Positions 35,430-45,568 of a stretch of DNA of 64,000 nucleotides are shown one piece after another. Within the stretch, counting starts at the first letter, position 1; each line of letters opens with the position of its first letter. A model generated the notes under the pieces. It was not told the DNA's origin. It saw only the letters and a list, made by a program, of their open reading frames with translations, and did not search any database. The DNA comes from Lepiota brunneoincarnata. Taxonomy: Eukaryota; Basidiomycota; Agaricomycetes; Agaricales; Agaricaceae. The stretch lies in the NCBI GenBank assembly GCA_023014365.1, contig JAEBUN010000034.1, forward strand, positions 248,001 to 312,000. Reading direction: 5' to 3'. Position numbers and translations under genes: made by a program.

Positions 35430-36321
35430 TGTTTGACTTGTATGTGAAGAGTGGGGTGTTCCTGGACAGTTTGTTCAGTTGGAGGTGTCTGTAGAGGGTA
35501 TGAATGGGGCTGGAAACCCCTTGTTGACAAATGAGGGTGATATCTTCTCCATGACGGTGTGTTTTGGTGGCTGGTAGACAGAGGACCCAAGTGGTGTGGT
35601 TGCGAGTGGAGTGTCGCAAAGAGGATCGGTTTGGACAAGTGGAGGTGGAAAGGTCATGGGTGGATGTCGGCAGTAGTTCTCCAAGGTGGCATTATCCCCA
35701 GAAGGCTGTGCATGCACATGCCATTACAGCGACATCAAAAGGGTCATTAGGGTTGAGGAAAGTTGATAAGGTTTCGATTGCTTGTTTGGTAATGGGGGGT
35801 CATTTCTGTTGGACTGAGCTGAGGGGTGTGAGGTTGTGTATGCCGGTTATGATGTATGACAGTCTATGGCTCCCATGCCATGTCCAGTTGTTAGCTAAAT
35901 GCCATGCTTTGATGGCTCCAATCTTTTTCCAAGCCATGTTGCCAGATGTGTGTCCAATTCCATCTGCTGCAAAGGCACATAATAGGATTTCCAGGGATGG
36001 GATGCGTCGTTGTTGTGGGATGTTTTCCCTGTCACAAAATTTTAGGAATTGTTGTATTGTTGATGTGTATGTCTTGAGCATGGATGAGGCCCAGCTGTGT
36101 TGTAGTGCTAGGTTAATTTTATGTTGTGTGGAGGGGGTTAATTGTGTAGGAGATAAGGGTTCAAGTTGCCTAGGGGTATGTGTGAGACGGGCAATAGGTG
36201 TTGCATTTTGGGGTGTCTGACGTGTTGGCATTTGGTGCTTGGTTCGAGGTATTGAGTTGGTGTGAGTGTTTTTAGTTTTCTCAGGTATATGATTGGGTAA
36301 TCTGTTATTGTGAGAGGACAT
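35430..36321 (-). pseudogene. DIRS-like tyrosine recombinase, N-terminal part
   Basis: Site-specific integrase of a DIRS-group retrotransposon. The frame starting at 36321 has a proline/threonine-rich head followed by the core-binding helix region (SWASSMLKTYTSTIQQFLKF, ILLCAFAADGIGHTSGNMAW). The catalytic part continues in other frames to about 35430 (TLYRHLQLNKLSRNTPLFTY). The frame changes mean that it is decayed or spliced. The segment carrying the HxxR box is missing, and the C-terminal box lies 10 kb away at 25700-25540, so the gene is broken. Confidence 0.75.
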
Positions 36322-36399
36322 GAATTTTATAAAAGTGGTTGGGTTATTAAAATGGGTGTTAAAACATCAGGGAGGGAAAAGGTATCTGATGAATGAGTG

Positions 36400-37716
36400 A
36401 GTTGGTTGATAGGGATTCCTTGGGATGGTTTATCTGCTAAATTAGAATTGGAAGGAATGTAAAGGGGTGAGATCCATAGTGCATATGTACAGAGGAGTGT
36501 GGTGATTTGTTGTAAGACTAGATTGTATTCCGGGTTCTTGGATTTCCTGCCTTGAATTGCCCCTATGACACCATATTATCTGATTTGACAGTAAGGTGCA
36601 AATTCGAGTAGCCCCTGTGGATCGCTAATCTGAGGCCACATTCAATTGCAACGATCTCAGCCCATCCGATTTTTCAGGCAGGATGTTTGTCCCATCCCTC
36701 AGCTAACTTCCAGGAGTCCCATTCTTTATCTAGGATCACACCAATACCCCAGGAGGTGGATGCATTTACCCAAAATTCGGTACTGGACAGTGGGGGTGGT
36801 GTGAGTATTGGTGAACCACAAAAGGGGTACTGCAAATGAGTTATCCACCATCAGATATCACGGGTAACGGTTGAATTTGGGGTCCGCCTTGAGAAGCATG
36901 ATTTTCCATTGAAGGAAGCTGCAAAATGAGATATGGTAGGTAGGCAAGATCGGCCATCAGGAAGGGCTAGTGAGCAGTGGACTAAAGTGCTGAGGATGGA
37001 TTCCGTCTCTTTTTGTGAGCAGGGTTTTGGTACCTGCCATGGCAACAGCTTCTGTATATATTTGTTTTTCTTATGTTCCAGAATTTCCAGTCTTGGCATT
37101 GAGATCCCATATGAACCCAAGGTACTTGAATTGGGTGTTGAAAGGATGTGTTTTGGATGGTTTCCAGGGCCATCCCAGGGTTTCTGCCAATTGATAGATG
37201 GTGGTGAGGTTATATTGGTAATGTGGGGGTTCTTCTGCGTTTGTTGTTGGGAGGGGAAAGCGAAAGAGGACAAAGTCATCTACCCAGTTCTCACAAGGTG
37301 AATTTGTGTAGTGCCTGATTAGGGCTGTCATGGCATCTGCTAGGCAGCCAAAAATTCCTCCTGAGCTAGATGCCCCAAAAGGGGCATTATGATTGATGTA
37401 GAAGAGATTGTTCCATTGGGTTATGAAGTGTGGCTGTTGTTCAGGGGTGATGGGACAGCAACGGAAGGCAGCATCGACGTCTATTGTGGCAGCCTGGGAA
37501 TTGGGAGGGGCATCATGAACAATCTCATATATCTGGTAGAAGGTTCCCCAGTCACATGGGAATTGGTTGGGGTCAATCTCGGTGTTGACTGAAGTATGAG
37601 ATGGGTCATCTCATGGATAGGATAGGTCTTGGATTACGCGGAACTCTTCAGTCAAGTTAGATTTAGGTACGGTTCCAAAGGGAGAGGTACAGAAGGGACC
37701 AATGATTAGCTTGAGT
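36400..37716 (-). pseudogene. DIRS-like reverse transcriptase/RNase H, second half
   Basis: Continues the reverse transcriptase that starts at 46707. In sense it reads GPFCTSPFGTVPK, then the catalytic QAATIDVDAAFRCCP, GASSSGGIFGCLADAM, CENWVDDFVLFRFP (the VDD active site) and FKYLGFIWDLNAKTG. RNase H follows (STEFWVNASTSWGIGVILD, WAEIVAIECGLRLA). Several stops interrupt it, for example after VIQDLSYP near 37620 and in the RNase H part. The order RT-RH then YR matches PAT/Ngaro-type elements rather than DIRS1. Confidence 0.85.
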
Positions 37717-37779
37717 TGTTATGAACAGTCCAGACCGGGAGGAACAAGAATTATTGTTCGACTTTACAAGATGGGTACA

Positions 37780-38442
37780 TGTTAGAGCCGGTGCGGGTCG
37801 GGACCAAAGCGGAGGGTCGGGGTGGTATCCTTGGTATAAGGTAACCGGGGGACAGGGCGAAGTCAGTACGTAGACTTCGGGACCGAGGCGGAGTACGTCG
37901 GGCGGGGGGTTGGACTTGCGGCCTCAGCTTATGTGCTGTGCCCTCCTACTGTCCTAGTCCGTATTTCAGGAAGTCGGAGCCGAAGCGGAGCGAGGCAGAA
38001 GAGAGGAGAGGATGTGGAACAGGGAGCTGGTCCGCTGCTCGATTTGATTATCAGACTGAGGAGTACAAGCCAAGTGCCTACGGTATATATACTACTAGCT
38101 CGACGAATTATGACTCGTACTGACTACGTGCGGAGCGAAGCGGAGACCCATATGGTTACAAGCGGATTACGAATAATTTCGAATGGAATGGAGACCGGTA
38201 CGGGTATGGAGACTGGTAACGTATTCTGATTACGGACGGAGAATGGAGAACTGGACAATGGGAGCACCGAGGGTCAGGTGATCGTGGCACGTGTAGAGGT
38301 AGGTCGCGTGATCGGGGCAAAGGGTTACGGTCGGAGCCAGTCGGGGCCGAGTCGGAGGGCATAGGGTTGTCGTGTGGAGCACACGTGGAGTCGAGAAGCC
38401 GAAGCCTAATGGTTAAGCTCTAGGTTTGGTGTGGATATGACA
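37780..38442 (-). repeat. 3' LTR of element B (663 bp)
   Basis: Starts TGTTAGAGCC and ends ATATGACA. It contains a near-palindromic GGTATATATAC at about 38082-38092, which could serve as a TATA box on either strand. Confidence 0.95.
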
Positions 38443-38459
38443 GTGCCCCCCCTTTAGGG
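38443..38459 (-). promoter_or_regulatory. 3' polypurine tract of element B
   Basis: In sense, CCCTAAAGGGGGGGCAC abuts the 3' LTR. Confidence 0.8.
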
Positions 38460-38487
38460 CCGAGCCTCGAGGCCCAAGGCGGTCCCC

Positions 38488-39573
38488 ATGAGCAGACAAC
38501 CATCCTGTCAACCGACCGCTACGGAGCGCAAGGCGCGATTACTGAGAGAGAAGGCGGAGCGAGAGGAACGAGAGCGGCTCGAAATCGAGAGACTAGAAGA
38601 AGAGGAACGGCGAGAGGAGGAGGAGCGGCGGCTGGCAATAGAGCGCCAAGAGGAGGAGCGACGGCGGCTCATAGAGCTGCGCCAGCGACAAGCGGAAGAG
38701 CGCGCGAAGGAGCGATATGCGGAGGAGATCAGGAGGCAGCAAGAGGAAACCGCCGAGGCAGAGCGTCGGGCGATTCGGGCCCGACTCGTTGCGACGACCA
38801 CAGGGGCCTCGTCGAGCTGTCTGTCGGAAGACCCGATGCAAGTAGATACGGAGGAGTCGGATTCCGAATATACGGATAGGGATGAGGCGAGGGACGAGGA
38901 GGAAGAGGGGGAGGAGGACTCCGGGGATTCAGGGGGTAAGGGTAAGGGGAAGGCAAAGGCGAGGGCGGCCCCGCGACGGGGCAAGGCGCACGTATTCGGG
39001 GGCGAGAATCCCTGCTGGAGGTGCCAGCGAGACGGGGTCCCATGTGAGGTGGCCGGCGGGTAAGTCATTTTGGAGGATTTCCAGACTACATACTGATAGT
39101 TTCTTAGTAACACCAGGAGTTGCCGTCGGTGCAGCAAAATGAAAAAACGGTGCGGGGGTCAAGAGGAGACGGAGCCGAGCGGGGCCGGTGGTTTGTCGGG
39201 CCAGCAATTCGAAGGTGAGTAAGGAATCCTGTATTATGATGGATGCCAATTGATGGACCTTGTAGAGTTGAAACGGCTCATCGAAGAAAGGCACCAGGAG
39301 ACCGTCAAGAAAATCTACATCCTGGAGGTGCGAATTGAGCGGTCCATCGCTCGGTTGGGGGAAAAGGTCGACAAGATGGGGTCGCTTGCTGGCCGCTACG
39401 AGCAACTACGGCGTTGGGAGGCTCAGGTGGACGGAAATTGGTCGAGTGGAAATTTTTCGGAGACGGAGGGTTCGGAGGGGAGTGTCGGGCCCGCTTCGGA
39501 GGAGGAGGTGCAGGATTTGATGGAAGAAGTGAATGGGTCGCCCGGGCTCTCTGGAGACGACACCGATAGGTAG
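38488..39573 (+). CDS. Antisense coiled-coil Zn2Cys6-like protein carried by element B
   Basis: Encoded opposite to gag-pol, between pol and the 3' LTR. Exons 38488-39059, 39117-39214 and 39266-39573 (introns of 57 and 51 bp, GTAAGT..CAG and GTGAGT..TAG) sum to 978 nt, or 325 residues. The first 100 residues are a highly charged Glu/Arg coiled coil, then an acidic stretch and a basic GKGKGKAKA segment. A Cys cluster spanning the first intron reads CWRCQRDGVPC then CRRCSKMKKRC, the CX2CX6C..CX2CX6C spacing of fungal binuclear zinc clusters. The third exon adds another helical segment (LKRLIEERHQETVKKIYILE). The fold suggests DNA or nucleic-acid binding; the role is unknown. The cluster forms only after splicing, which supports the model. 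Confidence 0.7.
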
Positions 39574-39642
39574 TTGTACGGGGTTGTTTTTTGGGTTTGT
39601 TTAATACATGGTTGTTTCTTGGTGTGATGTGTGGTCAGTAAC

Positions 39643-42600
39643 TCAAAGTGAGTGAAGAGGACCAGGCTTTGCAGGGTAAGAGGAATGAAAAGCCTCTACG
39701 AGATCTATAGCATGTTCAAGCTCGGTGGCTGGCAACCACGAGGACTCTTCTTCAGTGTCTTCGTAACCTAACCAGATGACTTTATAGAGGAGCTTGCACG
39801 CGCGGCGCCGATCGATCTTAGAGTCGACGATGCGGGCAATCTCGTATTCTGGTTCACCGTCAATGGAAACCGGCGCGGGCGGCGGATCCGATCGGGCGGG
39901 TATGGTGTTAGGTGTGGCTGGTTCGAGCATGGAAACATGGAAGACTGGGTGTACTCCACGCATGGAGTCGGGAAGTCGGAGTGTAAGGGAGTGAGTACCT
40001 GCTTGTGCAATGATCTCATAAGGCCCAAGGTACTTTTCGGAGAGTTTTTTGGAGGGACGGGTGGTGCGGAAGAATTGGGCTTTCACGAATACCTTTTGTC
40101 CAACCTTGAAGTCCGGGGCGGGGAGTCGGCGGGCGTCGGCGGAGGTCTGATAACGTTGCTGGGCTAGCGCTATTTCGGACTTCAGGGTGGTATGTAGGTC
40201 GTCGAGATCAACAGCAAAATGGCGGGCCCGGGCGGAGGCAAGATCGCGTTCAGGATGAACTGTGATGTTCGGATGGTATCCTTTATTAGTGAAGAATGGG
40301 GAGATACCGGTGGTGGCACTAGGAGCGTTGTTGTAAGCAAACTCAGCTAGGGGTAGTAATTCGGACCAATTGTCCTGTTGGTAGTTACAATAGACCCGAA
40401 GGTATTGTTCGAGGGTCTGGTTGGTGCGTTCGGTTTGTCTGTCGCCTTCTGGATGATAGCCCGAGGTGAAATGTAGCTTCATGTCAAGGGCTTGTCCCAA
40501 TGAGCGGAAGAAGTGGGAGACGAATTCGGAGCCGCGGTCGGAGGTAACATGTTCGGGCACGCCGTGCTTAGAGAAGACGTGGAGGACGAATAGGCGGGCG
40601 AGGTCGGAGGAAGTGACGGTATCATAAGTCGGAATGAAGAGGGATTGTTTGGTGAGTCTGTCAACGATTACCAGGATGGCGTCATAGCCGGAGGAGGCAG
40701 GAAGTTTTTCGATGAAGTCCATGGAGATTGAATTCCAAGGGCGTTCGGGGATGGGGAGTTGCTTAAGGAGACCGTAGGGGCGATGGCGCTGGGGTTTAGA
40801 CCTCATACAGGTGACGCAAGACTTACAGAAATCCTTGACGAAGGTGCGGATGCTAGGCCAGGTGTATTCGCGCCGGATGAGTTCCAGCGTTTTATTCTGA
40901 CCGAAGTGGCCGGCTAGGACGTGATCATGCTTGTACTGGAGGACCCGAAGTCGGAGATTGTCGGCGTCAGGGACGTAGATTCTGTCGTCTAAGAGGAGGA
41001 AACCTTTATCATTAACTGACCAACGGCCTTCTGGGCTGGCAAGATGGGCGGAAGCGGTCGGATCCGCTGGTAGGGCGGCGAGAATATCGCGGTGTAGCTG
41101 ATCGAGGTCCATGACTACAGCTGCGCGAAGGGAAGGGGCGTAAAGAGTGGTGGCACGGACGGAGGCCGCGAGCTGTTCGTGAGTGAACACAGGCCGGAAG
41201 TTGTGCGGGTTGACTGATGCATAGTTGCTATTCCCCCCTTTAGGGTAGACGTCCCATCGTCTAGTTAGGGCGTCAGGCTTGGTGCCGAGGCGGCCGGGTC
41301 GGAAACGGATGACGAGGTGGAATTGGGATAGGAACTCGGACCAACGAGCTTGGCGGCGAGTCAGGATCTTGGTGGTGCAGAAGTATTCGAGGTTCTTGTG
41401 GTCAGTGACCACATCAATAGCAAGGGGGGCACCTTCGAGATAGTGCCGCCAGATGTGAAAGGCTTCGAATATCGCCAGGAGTTCCTTGTCGTGAGTGTCA
41501 TAGTTGAGTTCGGCCGTGTTAAAGGTGCGGGAATGGAATGCAACGGGATGGACCTCCCCATCGTCGGTGACGATAGAGAGGATTGCCGCAAGGGCGTAGT
41601 CGGAGGCGTCGGTCTCGACAATGATCTGAGCGTCGGGGACCCAAGGAGTGAGGACGGGGGCGGAGATAAATGCTTCCTTCAGGGAGTTAAAGGCCTCGCG
41701 ACAATCATCAGTAAAATTCCACTTCACGTCTTTGCGGGTGAGGCGAGTGAGTGGAACGACAATGTCGGAGTATCCGTGAATGAAGCGACGGTAGAAATTG
41801 GCGAAGCCTAAGAAGGACTGGATGTCCTTGACTTTCTTAGGCTCAGGCCACTCCTGGATGGTCTTGACCTTAGATTGGTCCATTCGGAGGCCGTCGGGGG
41901 AGAGAATGTAGCCGAGATATTCCACTGTGTCAGAGTGGAACTGGCATTTGTCAGGGCGGGCGTATAGACCGTGTTGGCGGAGCCGCTTGAGAACCTCCTT
42001 GACTTGGTCACGATGGATACTATGGTTGTCGGAGTATATCAGAATGTCGTCAAGGTAGATAGTAACGCAGACGTCAAGCATGTCCTTGAATATATCGTTC
42101 ATGAACCGCTGGAAGGTGGCGGGGGCATTGGTGAGGCCGAAAGGCATAACCATCCATTCGAAGGAGCCGTAGCGGGTCCGAAAGGCGGTCTTCCATTCGT
42201 CGCCGTCAGCAACGCGGACAAGATGGTAGGCGTGGCGGAGGTCGATCTTGGTATATACGCGAGCTTTGCGAGGGGAGTCTAAGAGGTCGGAGATGAGCGG
42301 AAGGGGATAGCAGTCCTTCTTGGTAATACGGTTGAGACCTCTAAAATCAACACATAAGCGGAGGGAGCCGTCCTTTTTCTTGACGAAGAGGACCGGGGCT
42401 CCATGAGGGGAAGTGGAGGGGCGGATGAAACCAATAGATAAATGTTCGTCAATAAAATCACGTAGAGCTCCAAGCTCCAATTGTGAAAGGGAGTAAATGG
42501 TACCGACCGGAGGCTGACCGCCATCCTCTAGGTTAATCTGGAGGTCGTAAGGGCGGTGTGGAGCAAGTGTGTCAGCACGCGATTTACTGAAAACGTCAGC

Positions 42601-43308
42601 GAACTTGTGGTATTCCTCGGGGATGGACGAGAGGTCAGGCGGTTCCTCGGAGACAGAAGAGGACGCGGCCGATGCGGAGGCGGCGGAAAGATTGATTCGG
42701 AATTGTTGGGAGCCAGGGAGCTTGGCAGCGCGGATAAAGGCAGGAGCGTTTATCAAGGAGATGTGCGGTTTCGCAAGGGGGACAGATTGGGACGAGGTCC
42801 CGGACAGGGGTGGTGAACCTAGGTCAGGAGAGTCAGGGGCGGCCATAGGCGGAGCCGATGCGGGTGCGACGCAGGTAGAGACGGAAGCAGGATTCTCGAG
42901 TAGGGATGGCCGGAAAGTAATACTGCCCAAAGCCCAGTCAATCAACGGATTGTAGCGGGTGAGCCAGTTGTGTCCTAAGACCACAGAACAGGAAGAGTCG
43001 AGCTGGGTGACATAAGTGTCCAAAATGATAGATTCACCGGAGGGGAAGGATACAGGCAGTTGCGCAAGCTCCGTAATGTAGGCGTTTGAGGTCCCATCAA
43101 ATAACCGAAGTTCAATGGCCGGGATGGACGAGGTTGGAATACTATGAGAACGAACGAAAGAAGAGTCCACAAAACAGTGAGTAGAACCACTATCAACAAG
43201 AGCTTTGAAAGGAGAAAAAGAAGAAGAAAAGTCAGAACTAACTACATTGTCCGTTGTAGAAAGCGGGTCCGAAACGGAGAGTACAGGAGCGGAAACAGAG
43301 GGTAACAA
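39643..43308 (-). CDS. Element B Pol polyprotein (PR-RT-RH-IN-chromodomain)
   Basis: About 1221 residues. Protease ALVDSGSTHCFVD is at the start. The reverse transcriptase has FVKKKDGSLRLCVDFRGLN and VTIYLDDILIYSDN. RNase H has IIVETDASDYALAAIL. The integrase HHCC finger reads HVLAGHFGQNK..CKSCVTC, and the DDE core has TSDRGSEF and GYHPEGDRQTERTNQ. An Arg sits where relatives usually have Gly (DGQTER), so activity may be affected. The C-terminal chromodomain is EYEIARIVDSKI..LGYEDTEEESSW. There is no internal stop. The first codon of this stretch is TTG and the frame is open upstream, so expression from the gag transcript by frameshift is likely. Confidence 0.93.
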   Translation of the reverse strand: MLPSVSAPVLSVSDPLSTTDNVVSSDFSSSFSPFKALVDSGSTHCFVDSSFVRSHSIPTSSIPAIELRLFDGTSNAYITELAQLPVSFPSGESIILDTYVTQLDSSCSVVLGHNWLTRYNPLIDWALGSITFRPSLLENPASVSTCVAPASAPPMAAPDSPDLGSPPLSGTSSQSVPLAKPHISLINAPAFIRAAKLPGSQQFRINLSAASASAASSSVSEEPPDLSSIPEEYHKFADVFSKSRADTLAPHRPYDLQINLEDGGQPPVGTIYSLSQLELGALRDFIDEHLSIGFIRPSTSPHGAPVLFVKKKDGSLRLCVDFRGLNRITKKDCYPLPLISDLLDSPRKARVYTKIDLRHAYHLVRVADGDEWKTAFRTRYGSFEWMVMPFGLTNAPATFQRFMNDIFKDMLDVCVTIYLDDILIYSDNHSIHRDQVKEVLKRLRQHGLYARPDKCQFHSDTVEYLGYILSPDGLRMDQSKVKTIQEWPEPKKVKDIQSFLGFANFYRRFIHGYSDIVVPLTRLTRKDVKWNFTDDCREAFNSLKEAFISAPVLTPWVPDAQIIVETDASDYALAAILSIVTDDGEVHPVAFHSRTFNTAELNYDTHDKELLAIFEAFHIWRHYLEGAPLAIDVVTDHKNLEYFCTTKILTRRQARWSEFLSQFHLVIRFRPGRLGTKPDALTRRWDVYPKGGNSNYASVNPHNFRPVFTHEQLAASVRATTLYAPSLRAAVVMDLDQLHRDILAALPADPTASAHLASPEGRWSVNDKGFLLLDDRIYVPDADNLRLRVLQYKHDHVLAGHFGQNKTLELIRREYTWPSIRTFVKDFCKSCVTCMRSKPQRHRPYGLLKQLPIPERPWNSISMDFIEKLPASSGYDAILVIVDRLTKQSLFIPTYDTVTSSDLARLFVLHVFSKHGVPEHVTSDRGSEFVSHFFRSLGQALDMKLHFTSGYHPEGDRQTERTNQTLEQYLRVYCNYQQDNWSELLPLAEFAYNNAPSATTGISPFFTNKGYHPNITVHPERDLASARARHFAVDLDDLHTTLKSEIALAQQRYQTSADARRLPAPDFKVGQKVFVKAQFFRTTRPSKKLSEKYLGPYEIIAQAGTHSLTLRLPDSMRGVHPVFHVSMLEPATPNTIPARSDPPPAPVSIDGEPEYEIARIVDSKIDRRRACKLLYKVIWLGYEDTEEESSWLPATELEHAIDLVEAFHSSYPAKPGPLHSL
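41233..41245 (-). promoter_or_regulatory. Candidate central polypurine tract in element B
   Basis: In sense, CCCTAAAGGGGGG, followed by AA, matches the core of the 3' polypurine tract (38447-38459). It lies at the RNase H/integrase boundary (codons for YPKGGN). Confidence 0.5.
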
Positions 43309-43445
43309 AGTAACTAAAGGAGAAGTTAATGTAATATGAAGAGAGTTTGGATCGGAAAGAGCGGACGCATTAAGACGGAAACTCTCTGGAGCACAGCAGA
43401 GTTCAATGCGATCCTCAGTCTGTGCAGAGGCCTGAGGACCGCCGA

Positions 43446-44711
43446 CTATTTTTCCGAGCTCGGGAGAGCCGGCGCGTCTGTCTCGGAAATCTGAGCCTGT
43501 CGGCCTTTAGCCTTGGCGTCAGGGAATTTCTTCTTGTCGCAGTTGGCAGCCCTGTGATTGGGATCTGCGCAGACAAGGCAGAGGTTATTGTCGAAACGTC
43601 GTTGATGTTCCTCGGGGGTTAATTTACCGTCCTTACCAAGTTTACTAGTGAGGTCGGACTTTGGCGGGGCCGATTTCTGACCGGCGGACGGGTTGGGCGG
43701 ATTGCCCTTGAAGATGTTATTACTGGGGGTGCTGCCTTTGTTGTTACTGTTGGCAGGCTTGGCGGCAGGTTGATGGTTTGTCGCGGTGGAAGGGGATGGG
43801 TTGCCTCCAGGTTTCCTAGAGGCGGTCGGGTCCGAAGCGGCTTTGGCGCGGGCCTTCTCGCGTTGGCGTTCCCAGTAGCGAGCATCGATCTTCATCGCTG
43901 CTGCTCGCATTTCGATGAAGGTGTCGGGCTTGCCGTCGGGCCGATTGGACAGAATGTCCTGGATGTGGTCGGGGAGGCCTTTGTAGTAGCGGTGACAGAA
44001 TACCTCATCACCCCAGCGGAGTTGGCCAGCCAGACGGAGAAAGTCGACGTTGTAGATGGTGATCTTTTTGTCATAGCGCATTCGGAGGGAGTCAAGCTGC
44101 TCAGCAGCTTCTCCGGTCGGATCCGCGGGACCGAAATTGGTCTGCAGTTCCAGGGTGAACTGATCCCAGTCCTCGATCCAATCGTGCATTATTCCGTGGT
44201 TGTCGGCCTCGTCAAGGCCGATTTCGAAGTGTTGCTGGGCCACGCCGGTAAGGTACGTCAACGCGAAGTTGACCTTGGTGGCGGGGATAGCAAACTGGGC
44301 CGGGTTAGTACGGAAGTAGAGTCGACATTGGAAGAGGAAAGGTTTGAGTTTGATGGGGTCGGAACCTGTAAAGATGTCAGGTTCGCGAGCCTTGGTACGG
44401 GGGGTTCGGGGAGGCTGTGGGGGTTGAGAGTTCCCACGGCCGTCCATTTGATCGGCTATTCGTTGGAAAACTCGGAGCAGGAGTTGGTCATGGTCATTTT
44501 GGGTGTTGCCAGGCGGAATGTTGTTATTGTTGTCGTTGTTGTCTGACGGTTCGTCGTCGTCCGGGGGTCCGTCCCCATTGTCAGGGTAGTCGTCGGGATC
44601 ACCAGGGTCGCTGGGATCGGGATTTGGGTCGGGGCCACCGTCGGGGCCGTCGGGAGTCTGGAATAGTGAAGGTTGAATATCTTCACTGAACCGGTCTGGA
44701 GTTGAGGGCAC
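43446..44711 (-). CDS. Element B Gag
   Basis: 421 residues. An acidic, proline/asparagine-rich N-terminus precedes a retrotrans_gag capsid region (KLKPFLFQCRLYFRTNP, VNFALTYLTGVAQQHFE, TFIEMRAAAMKID). A Lys/Ser/Asn-rich linker and a zinc knuckle CLVCADPNHRAANC (CX2CX4HX4C) at about residues 380-393 follow. The frame is intact. Confidence 0.9.
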   Translation of the reverse strand: MPSTPDRFSEDIQPSLFQTPDGPDGGPDPNPDPSDPGDPDDYPDNGDGPPDDDEPSDNNDNNNNIPPGNTQNDHDQLLLRVFQRIADQMDGRGNSQPPQPPRTPRTKAREPDIFTGSDPIKLKPFLFQCRLYFRTNPAQFAIPATKVNFALTYLTGVAQQHFEIGLDEADNHGIMHDWIEDWDQFTLELQTNFGPADPTGEAAEQLDSLRMRYDKKITIYNVDFLRLAGQLRWGDEVFCHRYYKGLPDHIQDILSNRPDGKPDTFIEMRAAAMKIDARYWERQREKARAKAASDPTASRKPGGNPSPSTATNHQPAAKPANSNNKGSTPSNNIFKGNPPNPSAGQKSAPPKSDLTSKLGKDGKLTPEEHQRRFDNNLCLVCADPNHRAANCDKKKFPDAKAKGRQAQISETDAPALPSSEK

Positions 44712-44905
44712 GATGGATTGTTGGCGAGGGGGAGAAACCCTCGGGGGGTCGGGTTGTAATTCCTCGGAAGGAGATTGTCGAATGATGCGTTTGCTATGGC
44801 GAGCGGCTGGAGTTACCCGAGTGCGGGGACGGGTGACTGTTCAAGAGACCATGGTTAGAAAGGATTAGAGTGTAATGGACAGGAGGAGTTTCAGTCTGAT
44901 AATAC

Positions 44906-45568
44906 TGTTAGAGCCGGTGCGGGTCGGGACCGAAGCGGAGGGTCGGGGTGGTATCCTTGGTATAAGGTAACCGGGGGACAGGGCGAAGTCAGTACGTAGA
45001 CTTCGGGACCGAGGCGGAGTACGTCGGGCGGGGGGTTGGACTTGCGGCCTCAGCTTATGTGCTGTGCCCTCCTACTGTCCTAGTCCGTATTTCAGGAAGT
45101 CGGAGCCGAAGCGGAGCGAGGCAGAAGAGAGGAGAGGATGTGGAACAGGGAGCTGGTCCGCTGCTCGATTTGATTATCAGACTGAGGAGTACAAGCCAAG
45201 TGCCTACGGTATATATACTACTAGCTCGACGAATTATGACTCGTACTGACTACGTGCGGAGCGAAGCGGAGACCCATATGGTTACAAGCGGATTACGAAT
45301 AATTTCGAATGGAATGGAGACCGGTACGGGTATGGAGACTGGTAACGTATTCTGATTACGGATGGAGAATGGAGAACTGGACAATGGGAGCACCGAGGGT
45401 CAGGTGATCGTGGCACGTGTAGAGGTAGGTCGCGTGATTGGGGCAAAGGGTTACGGTCGGAGCCAGTCAGGGCCGAGTCGGAGGGCATAGGGTTGTCGTG
45501 TGGAGCACACGTGGAGTCGAGAAGCCGAAGCCTAATGGTTAAGCTCTAGGTTTGGTGTGGATATGACA
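44906..45568 (-). repeat. 5' LTR of element B (663 bp)
   Basis: The same length and ends as 37780-38442. In sense, the bases just downstream are GTATTATCAGACTG, where the primer-binding site should lie; the tRNA is not identified. Confidence 0.95.

Larger units (their letters stand above)
37780..45568 (-). mobile_element. Ty3/gypsy chromovirus B, complete with TSD
   Basis: A 7789-bp element in minus orientation with two 663-bp LTRs (TGTTAGAG..ATATGACA). It is flanked by the 5-bp direct repeat GTACA (37775-37779 and 45569-45573). I saw four differences between the LTRs (about 0.6%), so insertion was recent. It carries gag, pol and an extra antisense gene between pol and the 3' LTR. Confidence 0.95.

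Noticed and set aside
43770..44546. 258-codon plus frame opposite element B gag
   Set aside because: Mirror frame of Gag with no domain of its own, and no splice support comparable to the antisense gene at 38488.
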